Shown: positions 43,839 to 52,507 of the stretch, piece by piece
Position numbering within the stretch: position 1 is the stretch's first letter
Layout of the letters: every line of letters begins with the position of its first letter
Source: CAYMEV01 sp964389675 [NCBI: uncultured Candidatus Sumerlaeota bacterium]
Lineage (GTDB): Bacteria; CAYMEV01
DNA length: 64,000 nt
Direction of reading: 5' to 3'
Assembly (NCBI GenBank): GCA_964389675.1
Contig: CAYMEV010000003.1
Coordinates: 159,999 to 223,998 of the forward strand
Notes under the pieces: model-generated
Seen by the model: only the letters and a program-made list of their open reading frames with translations
Told to the model about the DNA's origin: nothing
Database searches by the model: none
Translations under genes and position numbers: made by a program

Positions 43839-44870
43839 ATGGAAAAGAAGAAGGCTACCTATAAGGAATCAGGGGTGGATCTGGACCTCGGGAATGATTT
43901 TGTAGAAAGCATTAAAAGGAAGGTAAAAACAACATTCAATAAAAATGTCCTTAGAGATGTGGGGCTGTTCGGAAGCCTCTATTCATTAAAGGATTACAGG
44001 GATGGGGATTTTGCGCTTATAAGCAGTGTGGACGGTGTCGGGACCAAGCTTAAGATAGCATTTATGACGGGAAAACATGACAGTGTCGGCACAGACCTTG
44101 TAAACCACTGTGTTAATGATATTATTGTGCAGGGTGCAGAACCTCTATTTTTTATGGATTATATAAGCTTTTCTGAGCTTCTGCCCGCAGAGCTTGGAGC
44201 AATCCTTGACGGTTTTATCGAGGGTTGCAGGCAGAATTCCATAAGCCTTATAGGCGGTGAGACTGCACAGATGCCCGGCTTTTACAAAAAGGGTGAATAT
44301 GACCTTGTAGGGTTCATAACAGGAATAGCAAGCACCGACAGGATCATTGACGGATCAGGCATTAAGGCCGGAGATGTTCTTATAGGCCTGCCCTCAAGCG
44401 GGCTTCATACGAACGGATACTCGCTGGCCAGGCATGCCCTGTTCGAGAAGGCGAAATACAGCTGTTCCGATTATATCAGGGAAGAGGGCAGGACGCTGGG
44501 TGAAATACTCCTGACACCTCACAAAAGCTATCTTGGTGAGATCAGGAGCATAAAAGGGCATGTTGATATCAAAGGAATGGCACATATAACAGGGGGAGGC
44601 ATTCCCGGCAACCTCTGCAGGATCCTGCCTGATAATGTAACAGCCGTGATTGAAAGCAAAAGCTATGAAACGCCGTTTATCTACCGCCTGATTCAGGATT
44701 CAGGAGAAATCGAGGCAGAAGAGATGAGAAAATGCTTTAATATGGGCATAGGTATGATACTGGTCATTGACCGGAAGGATATTGACAGGTTTGAAAGCAG
44801 TTTCAGCGGCACCTTCTTCAGGATAGGCTATATAGATTCATTCAGCTCAGCACAGGTCGTTTATGTATGA
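43839..44870 (+). CDS. purM: Phosphoribosylformylglycinamidine cyclo-ligase
   Basis: 343 residues, normal PurM length. It has LISSVDGVGTKLKIAF, GTDLVNHCVNDIIVQGAEPL, GGETAQMPGFY, GLPSSGLHTNGYSLAR and HITGGGIPGNL. It makes AIR from FGAM with ATP in purine synthesis. Its stop overlaps the purN start by 4 bp. Confidence 0.97.
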   Translation: MEKKKATYKESGVDLDLGNDFVESIKRKVKTTFNKNVLRDVGLFGSLYSLKDYRDGDFALISSVDGVGTKLKIAFMTGKHDSVGTDLVNHCVNDIIVQGAEPLFFMDYISFSELLPAELGAILDGFIEGCRQNSISLIGGETAQMPGFYKKGEYDLVGFITGIASTDRIIDGSGIKAGDVLIGLPSSGLHTNGYSLARHALFEKAKYSCSDYIREEGRTLGEILLTPHKSYLGEIRSIKGHVDIKGMAHITGGGIPGNLCRILPDNVTAVIESKSYETPFIYRLIQDSGEIEAEEMRKCFNMGIGMILVIDRKDIDRFESSFSGTFFRIGYIDSFSSAQVVYV

Positions 44871-45532
44871 CAGAAAAGAGGAATATCTGCGTCCTGGCCT
44901 CAGGATCAGGCACAAACCTTCAGAGCCTTATAGACCATGCCGGAAAGGATGATGCCTCCTTCAGGATAGCGCTGGTCATATCTGACAGAAAGGATGCATT
45001 TTCCCTCTCAAGAGCAGGCAGGCATAATATTCCCGGATTATATATAAGATACAGCAGAAAATACCCGGAAAAGTTTGCCAAGGCCCTGCAGGATAAGCTG
45101 AGGGAATATAGCATTGATATCATAGTACTTGCAGGATTCCTGAAATATGTTCCAAAAGAGGTACTTTCAGAATACAGGAACAGGGTGGTAAATATCCATC
45201 CTGCCTTGCTTCCGTCCTTCGGCGGAGCCGGCATGTACGGGATCAATGTTCACAGGAGCGTGCTGGAATATGGCTGCAAGATCTCAGGGGTCACTGTCCA
45301 TTTCGTAAATGATGAATATGATGCCGGCCCTGTAATTGCCCAGCTCCCTGTCCGGGTGAGAAGCGATGATACACCTGAAACTCTTCAGAAAAGGGTCCTT
45401 GAAAAGGAGCATATCCTTCTGCCTCAGGTCGTGCAGGCATTATCCCTGGGAATCGTAAAGGTTGAAGGCAGGGTGGTTTCATTGAGGCAAAAACATGACG
45501 GCATAGAAAGCAGTTATTTCGGGGCCACTTAG
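44867..45532 (+). CDS. purN: Phosphoribosylglycinamide formyltransferase
   Basis: 221 residues. It has VLASGSGTNLQSLID, AGFLKYVPKEVL, NIHPALLPSFGGAGMYG (catalytic Asn and His; formyl-THF site) and VNDEYDAGPVIAQ (catalytic Asp). It transfers a formyl group from 10-formyl-THF to GAR, and so uses the folate one-carbon pool that FtcD can feed. It is coupled to purM by a 4-bp overlap. Confidence 0.95.
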   Translation: MTEKRNICVLASGSGTNLQSLIDHAGKDDASFRIALVISDRKDAFSLSRAGRHNIPGLYIRYSRKYPEKFAKALQDKLREYSIDIIVLAGFLKYVPKEVLSEYRNRVVNIHPALLPSFGGAGMYGINVHRSVLEYGCKISGVTVHFVNDEYDAGPVIAQLPVRVRSDDTPETLQKRVLEKEHILLPQVVQALSLGIVKVEGRVVSLRQKHDGIESSYFGAT

Positions 45533-45568
45533 TTCCAGGGTTATGGCCTTAAGGATGCTAATTTGTTC

Positions 45569-45597
45569 TTGACCGACGGTGCTATACTAATTAATAT
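45569..45597 (+). promoter_or_regulatory. Candidate promoter for mscS-like and trpS
   Basis: TTGACC at 45569-45574 and TAATAT at 45592-45597, spacing 17 bp, immediately before the MscS-like ATG at 45606. The short distance to the ATG leaves no room for a leader, so it may be fortuitous. Confidence 0.35.
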
Positions 45598-45605
45598 TTC
45601 AGCTT

Positions 45606-46541
45606 ATGAACATATTTAATTTAGACCTTTTTCAGATAAATGCTGATGACCTGCTTTTAAGAAGAATATTCCTCTCGCTTCTATGGATAATTATCATCCG
45701 TATTATATCCTTTATTTCACGGAAAATAGCAAAAATAAGGATCTCAGATGCAAAGAGGCTGTATCTGATAAGGAAAGCAGTCAGTTATCTGAGCGTCCTG
45801 TTTACCCTGCTTGCCCTGGTCCTTATCTGGTTCAGGAATATATCCAATATATCCACGATACTTGGCCTTGCTTCAGCCGGGTTTGCCATTGCACTCAAGG
45901 ACATTATATCAGACCTGGCAGGATGGACATACATAATGGTCAGGAAGCCTTTTTCAACAGGGGACAGGATAGAAATAGGAAATATAAGGGGAGATATAGT
46001 TGATGTAGGATTCCTCAAGTTTTCAATGTTAGAGGTAGGCAACTGGGTTGATTCTGACCAGAGTACGGGAAGGCTGGTCTTTATCCCTAACAGCTATATC
46101 TATCTTCAGACATTCGTAAACTACAGTAAGGATTTCAATTTTATCTGGAATGAGATTCCTATCATATTGAGTTTTGAGAGCAACTGGAAAAAAGCAAAGA
46201 AAATACTTGAGGACATTGTGCAGAAGGATATCTGCGATGCTATTGATACTGCGAACAGGGAGCTGGAGATTGCCTCAAAAAAGCAATATATCTTCTATAA
46301 GAAGCTGACCCCTATTATCTGGGTATCAGGCAGGGAGAACGGTATCCTTCTTACAATAAGATATCTGTGCAGGCCGAGAAAAAGAAGAAGCAGTGAAAAC
46401 ATGCTGTGGATAGATATCCTTGAAGAGTTTGAAAAGCATGATGATATACAATTCGCACATAAAACAGCAAGAATATACTTCAATGCTGAAAAAGGAACTG
46501 AAAAAGACTTAAACAGACAAGATGCAGAAATAAAGGAGTAG
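45606..46541 (+). CDS. MscS-family mechanosensitive channel
   Basis: 311 residues. Membrane helices lie at about 20-38, 62-82 and the pore helix ISTILGLASAGFAIALKDII (about 88-107). They are followed by the MscS beta domain (VRKPFSTGDRIEIGNIRGDI, GRLVFIPNSYI) and an alpha/beta cytoplasmic domain. MscS channels release solutes during hypo-osmotic shock. The Gly/Ala-packed pore helix is recognisable. It ends 5 bp before trpS. Confidence 0.9.
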   Translation: MNIFNLDLFQINADDLLLRRIFLSLLWIIIIRIISFISRKIAKIRISDAKRLYLIRKAVSYLSVLFTLLALVLIWFRNISNISTILGLASAGFAIALKDIISDLAGWTYIMVRKPFSTGDRIEIGNIRGDIVDVGFLKFSMLEVGNWVDSDQSTGRLVFIPNSYIYLQTFVNYSKDFNFIWNEIPIILSFESNWKKAKKILEDIVQKDICDAIDTANRELEIASKKQYIFYKKLTPIIWVSGRENGILLTIRYLCRPRKRRSSENMLWIDILEEFEKHDDIQFAHKTARIYFNAEKGTEKDLNRQDAEIKE

Positions 46542-46546
46542 CAGAC

Positions 46547-47515
46547 ATGAAAAGAATCCTATCAGGAATACAGCCTTCAGGCAAACTGCATTTCGGCAAT
46601 TATTTCGCAATGATAAAGCCATTGCTGGAGTATCAGGATAAATTTGATTCATTTGTCCTGGTCGTTAATCTGCATGCGCTGACATCGACATTTGAACGCC
46701 AGAAACTGCACAGGAACACTCTTGATGCTGTAATAGACTTTCTTGCCCTGGGCCTTGATGCGGATAAGAGCGTATTCTATGTCCAGAGCGATGTGCCTGA
46801 GGTTATGGAGCTCATGTGGTATTTAAGCTGTATTACCCCGCTGGGATTACTGGAAAGAGGGCATGCCTATAAATCAAAGAAGCAGTCAAATATCCCCTCA
46901 AGCCTCGGACTGCTCTCATATCCCGTGCTTATGGCCGCAGATATACTGCTGTTCCAGACTGATGTGGTCCCCGTCGGGCCTGATCAAAAACAGCACCTGG
47001 AAATATGCAGGGATATAGCTGTCAAATTCAACAGCACATATGGAGATGTGTTCAATGTCCCTGAACCTGAGATTACAATGCCTGAAACAGTTCCGGGCAT
47101 AGACGGGCAGAAAATGTCCAAATCCCTGAATAATTATATCTCAATATTTGAGGATGAAAAGAGCCTGAAAAAGCAGATAATGAGCATTGTGACCGATTCC
47201 ACACCTGTGGATCAGCCGAAAAACCCTGATAAATGCAATCTGTATAAGATCTATTCACTTTTCCTGGACAAAGAGGAAAGGCTTGACCTTAAAAACAGAT
47301 ACCTTAATCATCCTCTTAAATACAGCGATATCAAGAAAGAGCTTCTGGGAAAAGTAATTGAATACTTCAGGCCATACAGGGAAAAAAGAAAAGAGATCTC
47401 AGAAGACATGGGCTATGTAAACGAAGTTTTAAAAAAGGGAAAGGATAAGGCGCAGAAAGTTGCCGGTGAAACGATAGACAGGGTTAAGGATGCTATCGGG
47501 ATAATAAAGTATTAG
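46547..47515 (+). CDS. trpS: Tryptophanyl-tRNA synthetase
   Basis: 322 residues, class I synthetase. It has SGIQPSGKLHFGNYFAM (HIGH-like), DILLFQTDVVPVGPDQKQHL (Trp/ATP site) and GQKMSKSLNNYI (KMSKS). Full length for bacterial TrpS. Its stop overlaps the stop of the nitrilase gene on the other strand by 4 bp. Confidence 0.97.
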   Translation: MKRILSGIQPSGKLHFGNYFAMIKPLLEYQDKFDSFVLVVNLHALTSTFERQKLHRNTLDAVIDFLALGLDADKSVFYVQSDVPEVMELMWYLSCITPLGLLERGHAYKSKKQSNIPSSLGLLSYPVLMAADILLFQTDVVPVGPDQKQHLEICRDIAVKFNSTYGDVFNVPEPEITMPETVPGIDGQKMSKSLNNYISIFEDEKSLKKQIMSIVTDSTPVDQPKNPDKCNLYKIYSLFLDKEERLDLKNRYLNHPLKYSDIKKELLGKVIEYFRPYREKRKEISEDMGYVNEVLKKGKDKAQKVAGETIDRVKDAIGIIKY

Positions 47516-48303
47516 AATATTTTAAGCTCACGCCTTATTTTTTTCTGAGACTCAAAATCAAGCTCAGCATAGATATTCGTTTCAGTATCAGGAGCACAGG
47601 CAAGAACTGTCCCCCAGGCATCTATTATCATGCTTCTTCCATATGTCTTCCTGTTTTTATAATGCCTTCCGTACTGGTTGGATGCAATTACATACATCTG
47701 GTTTTCAATTGCCCTTGCCCTGAGCAGTACCTCCCAGTGGTCCTTTCCTGTATGTTCCAGAAAGGCTGCCGGAACAGCAAGGACATCAGCCCCCTTTCTT
47801 CTTATCCCACTGAATAATGACGGAAAGCGTAGGTCAAAGCATATCGAGACACCCAGGCTGAAATCTGGAAGTTCAAAGACCTTTGAAGAACTGCCTGGTC
47901 TGGTATATGAAGATTCAAGAAATGCAGCCTTACCGGACAGCTCTATATCAAAGAGGTTTATTTTGTCATAAAAGCCTATGATATCCCCTTTATATGCTGT
48001 ATAGGACCTGTTGTAGACCAGAGGGGGAGAATCGGATATTACAGGAATAGAACCGCAGACTATGATATTCCCGTAGCTTTCTGACAGCTTTATCAGGGGT
48101 TTTATATACCTGCCGGCATCCTTTTCGGATACCGCATGATGTATTTCACTTCCAGCCTCGCCGAAATAGGGGAACATTTCAGGGAGAACAATTATATCAG
48201 ATTTTTCCAGGCATGCCTTTTCGGCAAAGTGTGTAACCTTATCAATATTTTCACTGATGTTCTGTCTTGAGGTGATCTGTACAGCGCATGCCTTTATCAT
48301 CAT
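47512..48303 (-). CDS. Carbon-nitrogen hydrolase (nitrilase superfamily, Nit/omega-amidase-like)
   Basis: 263 residues with the full Glu-Lys-Cys triad: VLPEMFPYFGE (Glu42), FYDKINLFD (Lys114), GVSICFDLRFPSLF (Cys155). FDLRFP is typical of Nit1/Nit2-type enzymes that hydrolyse deaminated glutathione or alpha-keto acid amides. The exact substrate is not fixed by sequence. It starts 4 bp inside the end of the FN3 lipoprotein gene in the minus-strand xerC-hslV-hslU operon. Confidence 0.9.
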   Translation of the reverse strand: MMIKACAVQITSRQNISENIDKVTHFAEKACLEKSDIIVLPEMFPYFGEAGSEIHHAVSEKDAGRYIKPLIKLSESYGNIIVCGSIPVISDSPPLVYNRSYTAYKGDIIGFYDKINLFDIELSGKAAFLESSYTRPGSSSKVFELPDFSLGVSICFDLRFPSLFSGIRRKGADVLAVPAAFLEHTGKDHWEVLLRARAIENQMYVIASNQYGRHYKNRKTYGRSMIIDAWGTVLACAPDTETNIYAELDFESQKKIRRELKIF

Positions 48304-49595
48304 TTTATCTCTATCTCTGCTGCTGCAGAAGGCTGGCTTTCAGTGACCGGGTCTGTGTCAAGGACTGCAGTTATGTAATAGCTGTATATCCCGCTTTTCA
48401 GGCCATTATCCTGAAATCTGTAGGAGATGACAGGCTGAGGGTTTACCAGGGTAAATTCTTTCTCGGTGCTGTGCTTCCTGTATATATTATAGCCCTTTAT
48501 ATTTTCTCCCGGGAAAGGTTTCCAGAGCAGGATAGCACTTTCATGCTCGGCAAGTATGAGAACTCCTTCAACTGCCCGCTTCTCAATTTCTGATATTATT
48601 TCTGTAAAACAGCTTTTAGAATTGACTGAACTGAAGTTTGCAATATCTGTTTTCAGGACCGACCTGACTGAATAATAGAGCTTTCTGGAATCTTCATAGC
48701 TGTTATCAGTATAAGACAAAGATCCAGACGGTTCCTGATTTATCGGGGAAAGGAATGGGTCTTCAATGCCTGCCTCATTTTCAGCCCTGTATATACTGTA
48801 GAGTATCTGATCTGAATAATCTGCACCGTTTATCACTGAACTGCATTTATCCCATTTTATCTCAATTCCGGCATCAGTCTGCATGCAGGAGATGTTTTCA
48901 GGGGGTTCGGGAGTAAAGAATGCTGTTTTTTGAAAGATATTGGAGAATTTGGAATATCTTCCCTCGGAATTTACTGTTCTTATGACATAGCTGACCTGAA
49001 CAGGATCGGCCTGGCCTTCATCCAGAAGCTCATCAATACTGTCAGCATAAATTATATGTTCTGATCCGTCTTCTGCTATATCCAGTTCGGAGATAAGAGC
49101 GTAATTGTCCTGAAAATCGACGGGTTCAAAGTCATGGATAGCACCGAGGTTTGTAATGTTTGAACCCGGCATTGACATTTCCCTTCCAAAACCGAAGGCT
49201 TCCTGTGTCTGCGTTTTTTCTGATTTTTGCTTAAAGATTGATGATGTATCTCTGGTTCCAGATATTTCAGTTGTTTCTGGCTCTTTTGGCTTTTCTTCCT
49301 GTTTTTCCTCCTTTTTCTCCTGAAAACCCTTTGTAATCTCTGAAGATTTCCTGTAGATATATAAACCCGTCAGGTTTTCCCTTTTTTCTCCCTTTTCGTT
49401 TACTCTCGGAACGAATATTCTTAAATACACTGTATCTCCTATAAATGCAATATCTGTGCTTGTTACCCTCTGAGGTATATCCCTGTAAGGTATTCTGGGA
49501 TTATCCTTATATCCGCATGAGAAAAGGCATAATACGGATATTAAGAGCAGGCTACAGTATAAATTTTGAAAGATTCTGGTCCTGGATAAGATCAT
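48300..49595 (-). CDS. Lipoprotein with fibronectin type III-like domains
   Basis: 431 residues from the ATG at 49595, chosen because AAGGA lies 8 bp before it; an upstream ATG at 49613 has a site only 2 bp away. Signal with lipobox CLFSC (Cys27). Then a Lys/Glu/Pro-rich spacer (about 100-120; EKKEEKQEEKPKEPE), and two to three FN3-like domains (PPENISCMQTDAGIEIKWDK, SAILLWKPFPGENIKGYNIY). It is likely anchored in the outer membrane facing the periplasm or the outside. The gene overlaps the 3' end of hslU by 44 bp in a different frame. Function unknown. Confidence 0.8.
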   Translation of the reverse strand: MILSRTRIFQNLYCSLLLISVLCLFSCGYKDNPRIPYRDIPQRVTSTDIAFIGDTVYLRIFVPRVNEKGEKRENLTGLYIYRKSSEITKGFQEKKEEKQEEKPKEPETTEISGTRDTSSIFKQKSEKTQTQEAFGFGREMSMPGSNITNLGAIHDFEPVDFQDNYALISELDIAEDGSEHIIYADSIDELLDEGQADPVQVSYVIRTVNSEGRYSKFSNIFQKTAFFTPEPPENISCMQTDAGIEIKWDKCSSVINGADYSDQILYSIYRAENEAGIEDPFLSPINQEPSGSLSYTDNSYEDSRKLYYSVRSVLKTDIANFSSVNSKSCFTEIISEIEKRAVEGVLILAEHESAILLWKPFPGENIKGYNIYRKHSTEKEFTLVNPQPVISYRFQDNGLKSGIYSYYITAVLDTDPVTESQPSAAAEIEIK

Positions 49596-50958
49596 TAAGT
49601 TTTTCCTTAACATATTCCTTTGATATCCTTATATTTTGATTTGCAAGGTCCTGGGCATTGAAGGAGATATCCTCAAGGAGCTTTTCCATGATGGTATAAA
49701 GCCTTCTGGCACCTATGTTCTCAGTCTGTTCATTTACATTAAAAGCCATCTCTGCAATGGTATCTATTGCCTGGTCATCAAACTCGATATTTACTTTTTC
49801 GGTCTTCAGCAATGCTTTATACTGTTTGATAAGGGCATTTTCAGGCTCCTTCAGTATCATGCAGAAATCATCTTTTGAGAGCGAGGACAGATGTACCCTT
49901 ATAGGGAATCTTCCCTGAAGCTCAGGAATAAGGTCTGATGGTTTTGAGACATGAAATGCCCCGGCGGCAATGAACAGTATATTGTCGGTCTTTACGATTC
50001 CGAATTTTGTATTTACTGTAGTTCCTTCGACAATGGGCAGGATATCCCTTTGTACACCCTCTCTTGATACATCAGGCCCATGGCTGGATTCTCTATGCGA
50101 TATTTTATCTATTTCATCAAGAAAGACAAGGCCATAGTTCTCAACCTTTTCTACAGCTATCTTCCTGACCTCTTCCTGGTCAATAAGCTTCTCCGTCTCC
50201 TCGTTCATAATGTAATCCCTGGCATCCTTCACCTTCATCCTGGTCTTTTTTTTCTTCGTGGGGATCAACCCCGGGGGAAGGAAATCCATGATCTTCATAT
50301 TCTCGAGGCCGGCATTTGAGAGGATCTCGATCTGGGGTATGCTTTGCGTATTTACGGATAATTCAATTTCCCTGTCGTCCAGAAGGCCTTTTTTTAGCCT
50401 GTCTCGAAGTATCTCTCTTGTCTTGGAGGCTCTTTCCTCCTCATTTTTAAATCCTGGCAATAAAAGGTCCAGAAGCTTTTCTTCAACCTTTGCTTCTGCT
50501 TTTTCCGCGTATTTCTTCTTCAGTTCTGTCTGGACCATATTATATGAGATATGCGTCAGGTCTCTGATTATGCTCTCGACATCCCTTCCGACATAGCCTA
50601 CTTCGGTGAATCTTGAGGCTTCAACCTTCAAAAACGGGCTCTTTGATATTTTAGACAGCCGCCTTGCGATCTCAGTCTTGCCGACTCCTGTGGGGCCTAT
50701 CATGATTATATTCTTGGGATAGACCTCGTTTTTCAGCTTTTCAGGTATATGCTTTCTCCTCCATCTGTTTCTCAGGGCTATGGCAACGGCCTTCTTGGCT
50801 TCCTTCTGGCCTACGATATAATTATCCAGTATTGCTACAATATCCTTTGGCTTCAGTGAGAATTCATCTAATTCTATATTATCACTACCTGTATTTATTG
50901 CTTTTTTATCGTCCTCTGAATTTTCATTATCCTTAATGCCGTCATGGTTTTCATTCAT
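49552..50958 (-). CDS. hslU: HslU, ATPase subunit of the HslUV protease
   Basis: 468 residues. It has VAILDNYIVGQKEAKKAVAI, Walker A MIGPTGVGKTEIARRL, the HslU-specific I-domain (about 120-260), Walker B LVFLDEIDKI, sensor segments, and a C-terminal tail ending NLSKFIL that docks into HslV. An N-terminal extension of about 37 residues rich in Asp/Asn/Glu is extra to the family; a start inside it is possible. HslU unfolds proteins for HslV. It sits 20 bp after hslV. Confidence 0.96.
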   Translation of the reverse strand: MNENHDGIKDNENSEDDKKAINTGSDNIELDEFSLKPKDIVAILDNYIVGQKEAKKAVAIALRNRWRRKHIPEKLKNEVYPKNIIMIGPTGVGKTEIARRLSKISKSPFLKVEASRFTEVGYVGRDVESIIRDLTHISYNMVQTELKKKYAEKAEAKVEEKLLDLLLPGFKNEEERASKTREILRDRLKKGLLDDREIELSVNTQSIPQIEILSNAGLENMKIMDFLPPGLIPTKKKKTRMKVKDARDYIMNEETEKLIDQEEVRKIAVEKVENYGLVFLDEIDKISHRESSHGPDVSREGVQRDILPIVEGTTVNTKFGIVKTDNILFIAAGAFHVSKPSDLIPELQGRFPIRVHLSSLSKDDFCMILKEPENALIKQYKALLKTEKVNIEFDDQAIDTIAEMAFNVNEQTENIGARRLYTIMEKLLEDISFNAQDLANQNIRISKEYVKEKLNDLIQDQNLSKFIL

Positions 50959-50978
50959 GATTCTCTCCGTTTGTCCAG

Positions 50979-51524
50979 TTATTTTGATAATTTAAGGGTC
51001 AAAATGTTATCATTGGTATATATACATATTGAAGCGGCAATTTTCAAGGATTTTAATACAATCGCCTCAGCGTCCAGGTCAGAGTTTTCAAGCAGGGCTA
51101 TTGCTGCAGATCTTGCATATTCACTGCCTGAGCCTATTGAAAGGATCCCGTTTTCGGGTTCAATTATGTCTCCGGAGCCTGATATTATTAATGACCTTTC
51201 TGCATCCGCAACCCCCAGCATTGCCTCGAGCTTCCGCAGATACTTGTCATATCTCCATTCTTTTGCCAGCTCTACAGAGGCTCTAAGCAGATTGCCCCCG
51301 TATTCTGCAAGCTTTTTCTCGAATCTGTCAAAAAGGGTCAGGGCATCAGCGACAGACCCGGCAAAACCTGCTATGATACTGCCGTCATACAATGTCCTGA
51401 GCTTATTTGCCTTCTGCTTCATTACAACATTGCCGAATGTCACCTGTCCATCCCCGCCTAATACAACATCCGGCCCTTTCCTTACTGATAATATGGTCGT
51501 GCCTCTAAATTCCATCATCGTCAT
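50979..51524 (-). CDS. hslV: HslV, peptidase subunit of the HslUV protease
   Basis: 181 residues. The short propeptide MTMMEFRG should be removed to expose the catalytic Thr9 ([20 protein letters not shown]), as in the Bacillus type with a longer leader. [41 protein letters not shown] and [10 protein letters not shown] are all present. It forms a dodecameric threonine peptidase. AAGGAG lies 4-8 bp upstream. It overlaps the xerC end by 20 bp. Confidence 0.97.
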   Translation of the reverse strand: MTMMEFRGTTILSVRKGPDVVLGGDGQVTFGNVVMKQKANKLRTLYDGSIIAGFAGSVADALTLFDRFEKKLAEYGGNLLRASVELAKEWRYDKYLRKLEAMLGVADAERSLIISGSGDIIEPENGILSIGSGSEYARSAAIALLENSDLDAEAIVLKSLKIAASICIYTNDNILTLKLSK

Positions 51525-52437
51525 TATTCTCCTTAGTATTCTTCCTGCTGTGCGGATGACTTTTCTGATAAGTCTCCCTTATTTTCTGCAGGTTCAAGTG
51601 GGTATATCTCTGGGTTGTATTTATTGAACTGTGCCCGAGCAGCTTGCTTATGATCTTTATTTCCGCCCCGTTCTCAAGAAGGTGGGTAGCATAGCTGTGC
51701 CTTATTGAATGCGGGGATATGTCAGTCCTTCCCAGCACCCTGGCTGTAAAGCCCTTGACAATTTTTGCAATATGCCTCTGACATAGCCTTTTACCGTTTC
51801 TGCTTAAAAAAAGCGCTTTATCATCCCTGTTCTTGAGCCTGTTCCGCATGGTAGTTATATACTGCATAAGCCTTTCAATACAAATCTCATTGACAGGCAC
51901 TATCCTTGTTTTGTTCCCTTTTCCTTCCACACGTATCTGTTTTCCGGCAAAATCCACAGAATCCATGTTCAGCTTATGGATCTCTGACAGCCTTATTCCG
52001 CTGGCATAAAGCAGTTCCAGTATTGCCAGGTCCCTGTAGGAGAGCTCAGACCTGACATCTGTATTTTCAAGCAGGTCCATAATTTCCCTTTGTGAGAGGA
52101 AAACAGGCAGAGATTTCCTCTTTTTGGGGAAGGGGACATCCTTTGCAGGGTTTTTGCTGATAGTTTCCGTTTTTATAAGGAATGAAAAAAAGGATTTCAG
52201 TGTGCTGAGCTTTCTCTCCATTGAGGAATATTCATACTGCTGCCTGCGGAGATGAAAAAGGTACTGATGGATTATCTCTCCAGTAAAATCGCCTATCTCA
52301 GAGATGCCATTGTCCGATAAAAAATCTGTGAGATGTTCAAGGTCGTTCCTGTAAGCCTTTATTGTGTGACTGCTGTAAGCCTTTTCTATCCTTATGTACT
52401 CAATAAAACTTTCCACATATTCAATAATTTTATTCAT
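51505..52437 (-). CDS. xerC: Tyrosine recombinase XerC
   Basis: 310 residues from the ATG at 52437 ([20 protein letters not shown]), where XerC N-termini normally begin; a longer frame would run through bamA. The catalytic set is visible: [10 protein letters not shown] (Arg), [18 protein letters not shown] (HxxR), [16 protein letters not shown] (His and nucleophile Tyr). XerC resolves chromosome dimers at dif. The order xerC-hslV-hslU is shared with many Firmicutes and spirochaetes. It is divergent from bamA, with 70 bp between starts and no clear ribosome site. Confidence 0.93.
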   Translation of the reverse strand: MNKIIEYVESFIEYIRIEKAYSSHTIKAYRNDLEHLTDFLSDNGISEIGDFTGEIIHQYLFHLRRQQYEYSSMERKLSTLKSFFSFLIKTETISKNPAKDVPFPKKRKSLPVFLSQREIMDLLENTDVRSELSYRDLAILELLYASGIRLSEIHKLNMDSVDFAGKQIRVEGKGNKTRIVPVNEICIERLMQYITTMRNRLKNRDDKALFLSRNGKRLCQRHIAKIVKGFTARVLGRTDISPHSIRHSYATHLLENGAEIKIISKLLGHSSINTTQRYTHLNLQKIRETYQKSHPHSRKNTKENNDDDGI

Positions 52438-52507
52438 TTTTTTATTTATGTACTTATAATGTGCAAGAATGAGATCTTTGGCTTTTATTATATTTAAATT
52501 GGATAAA

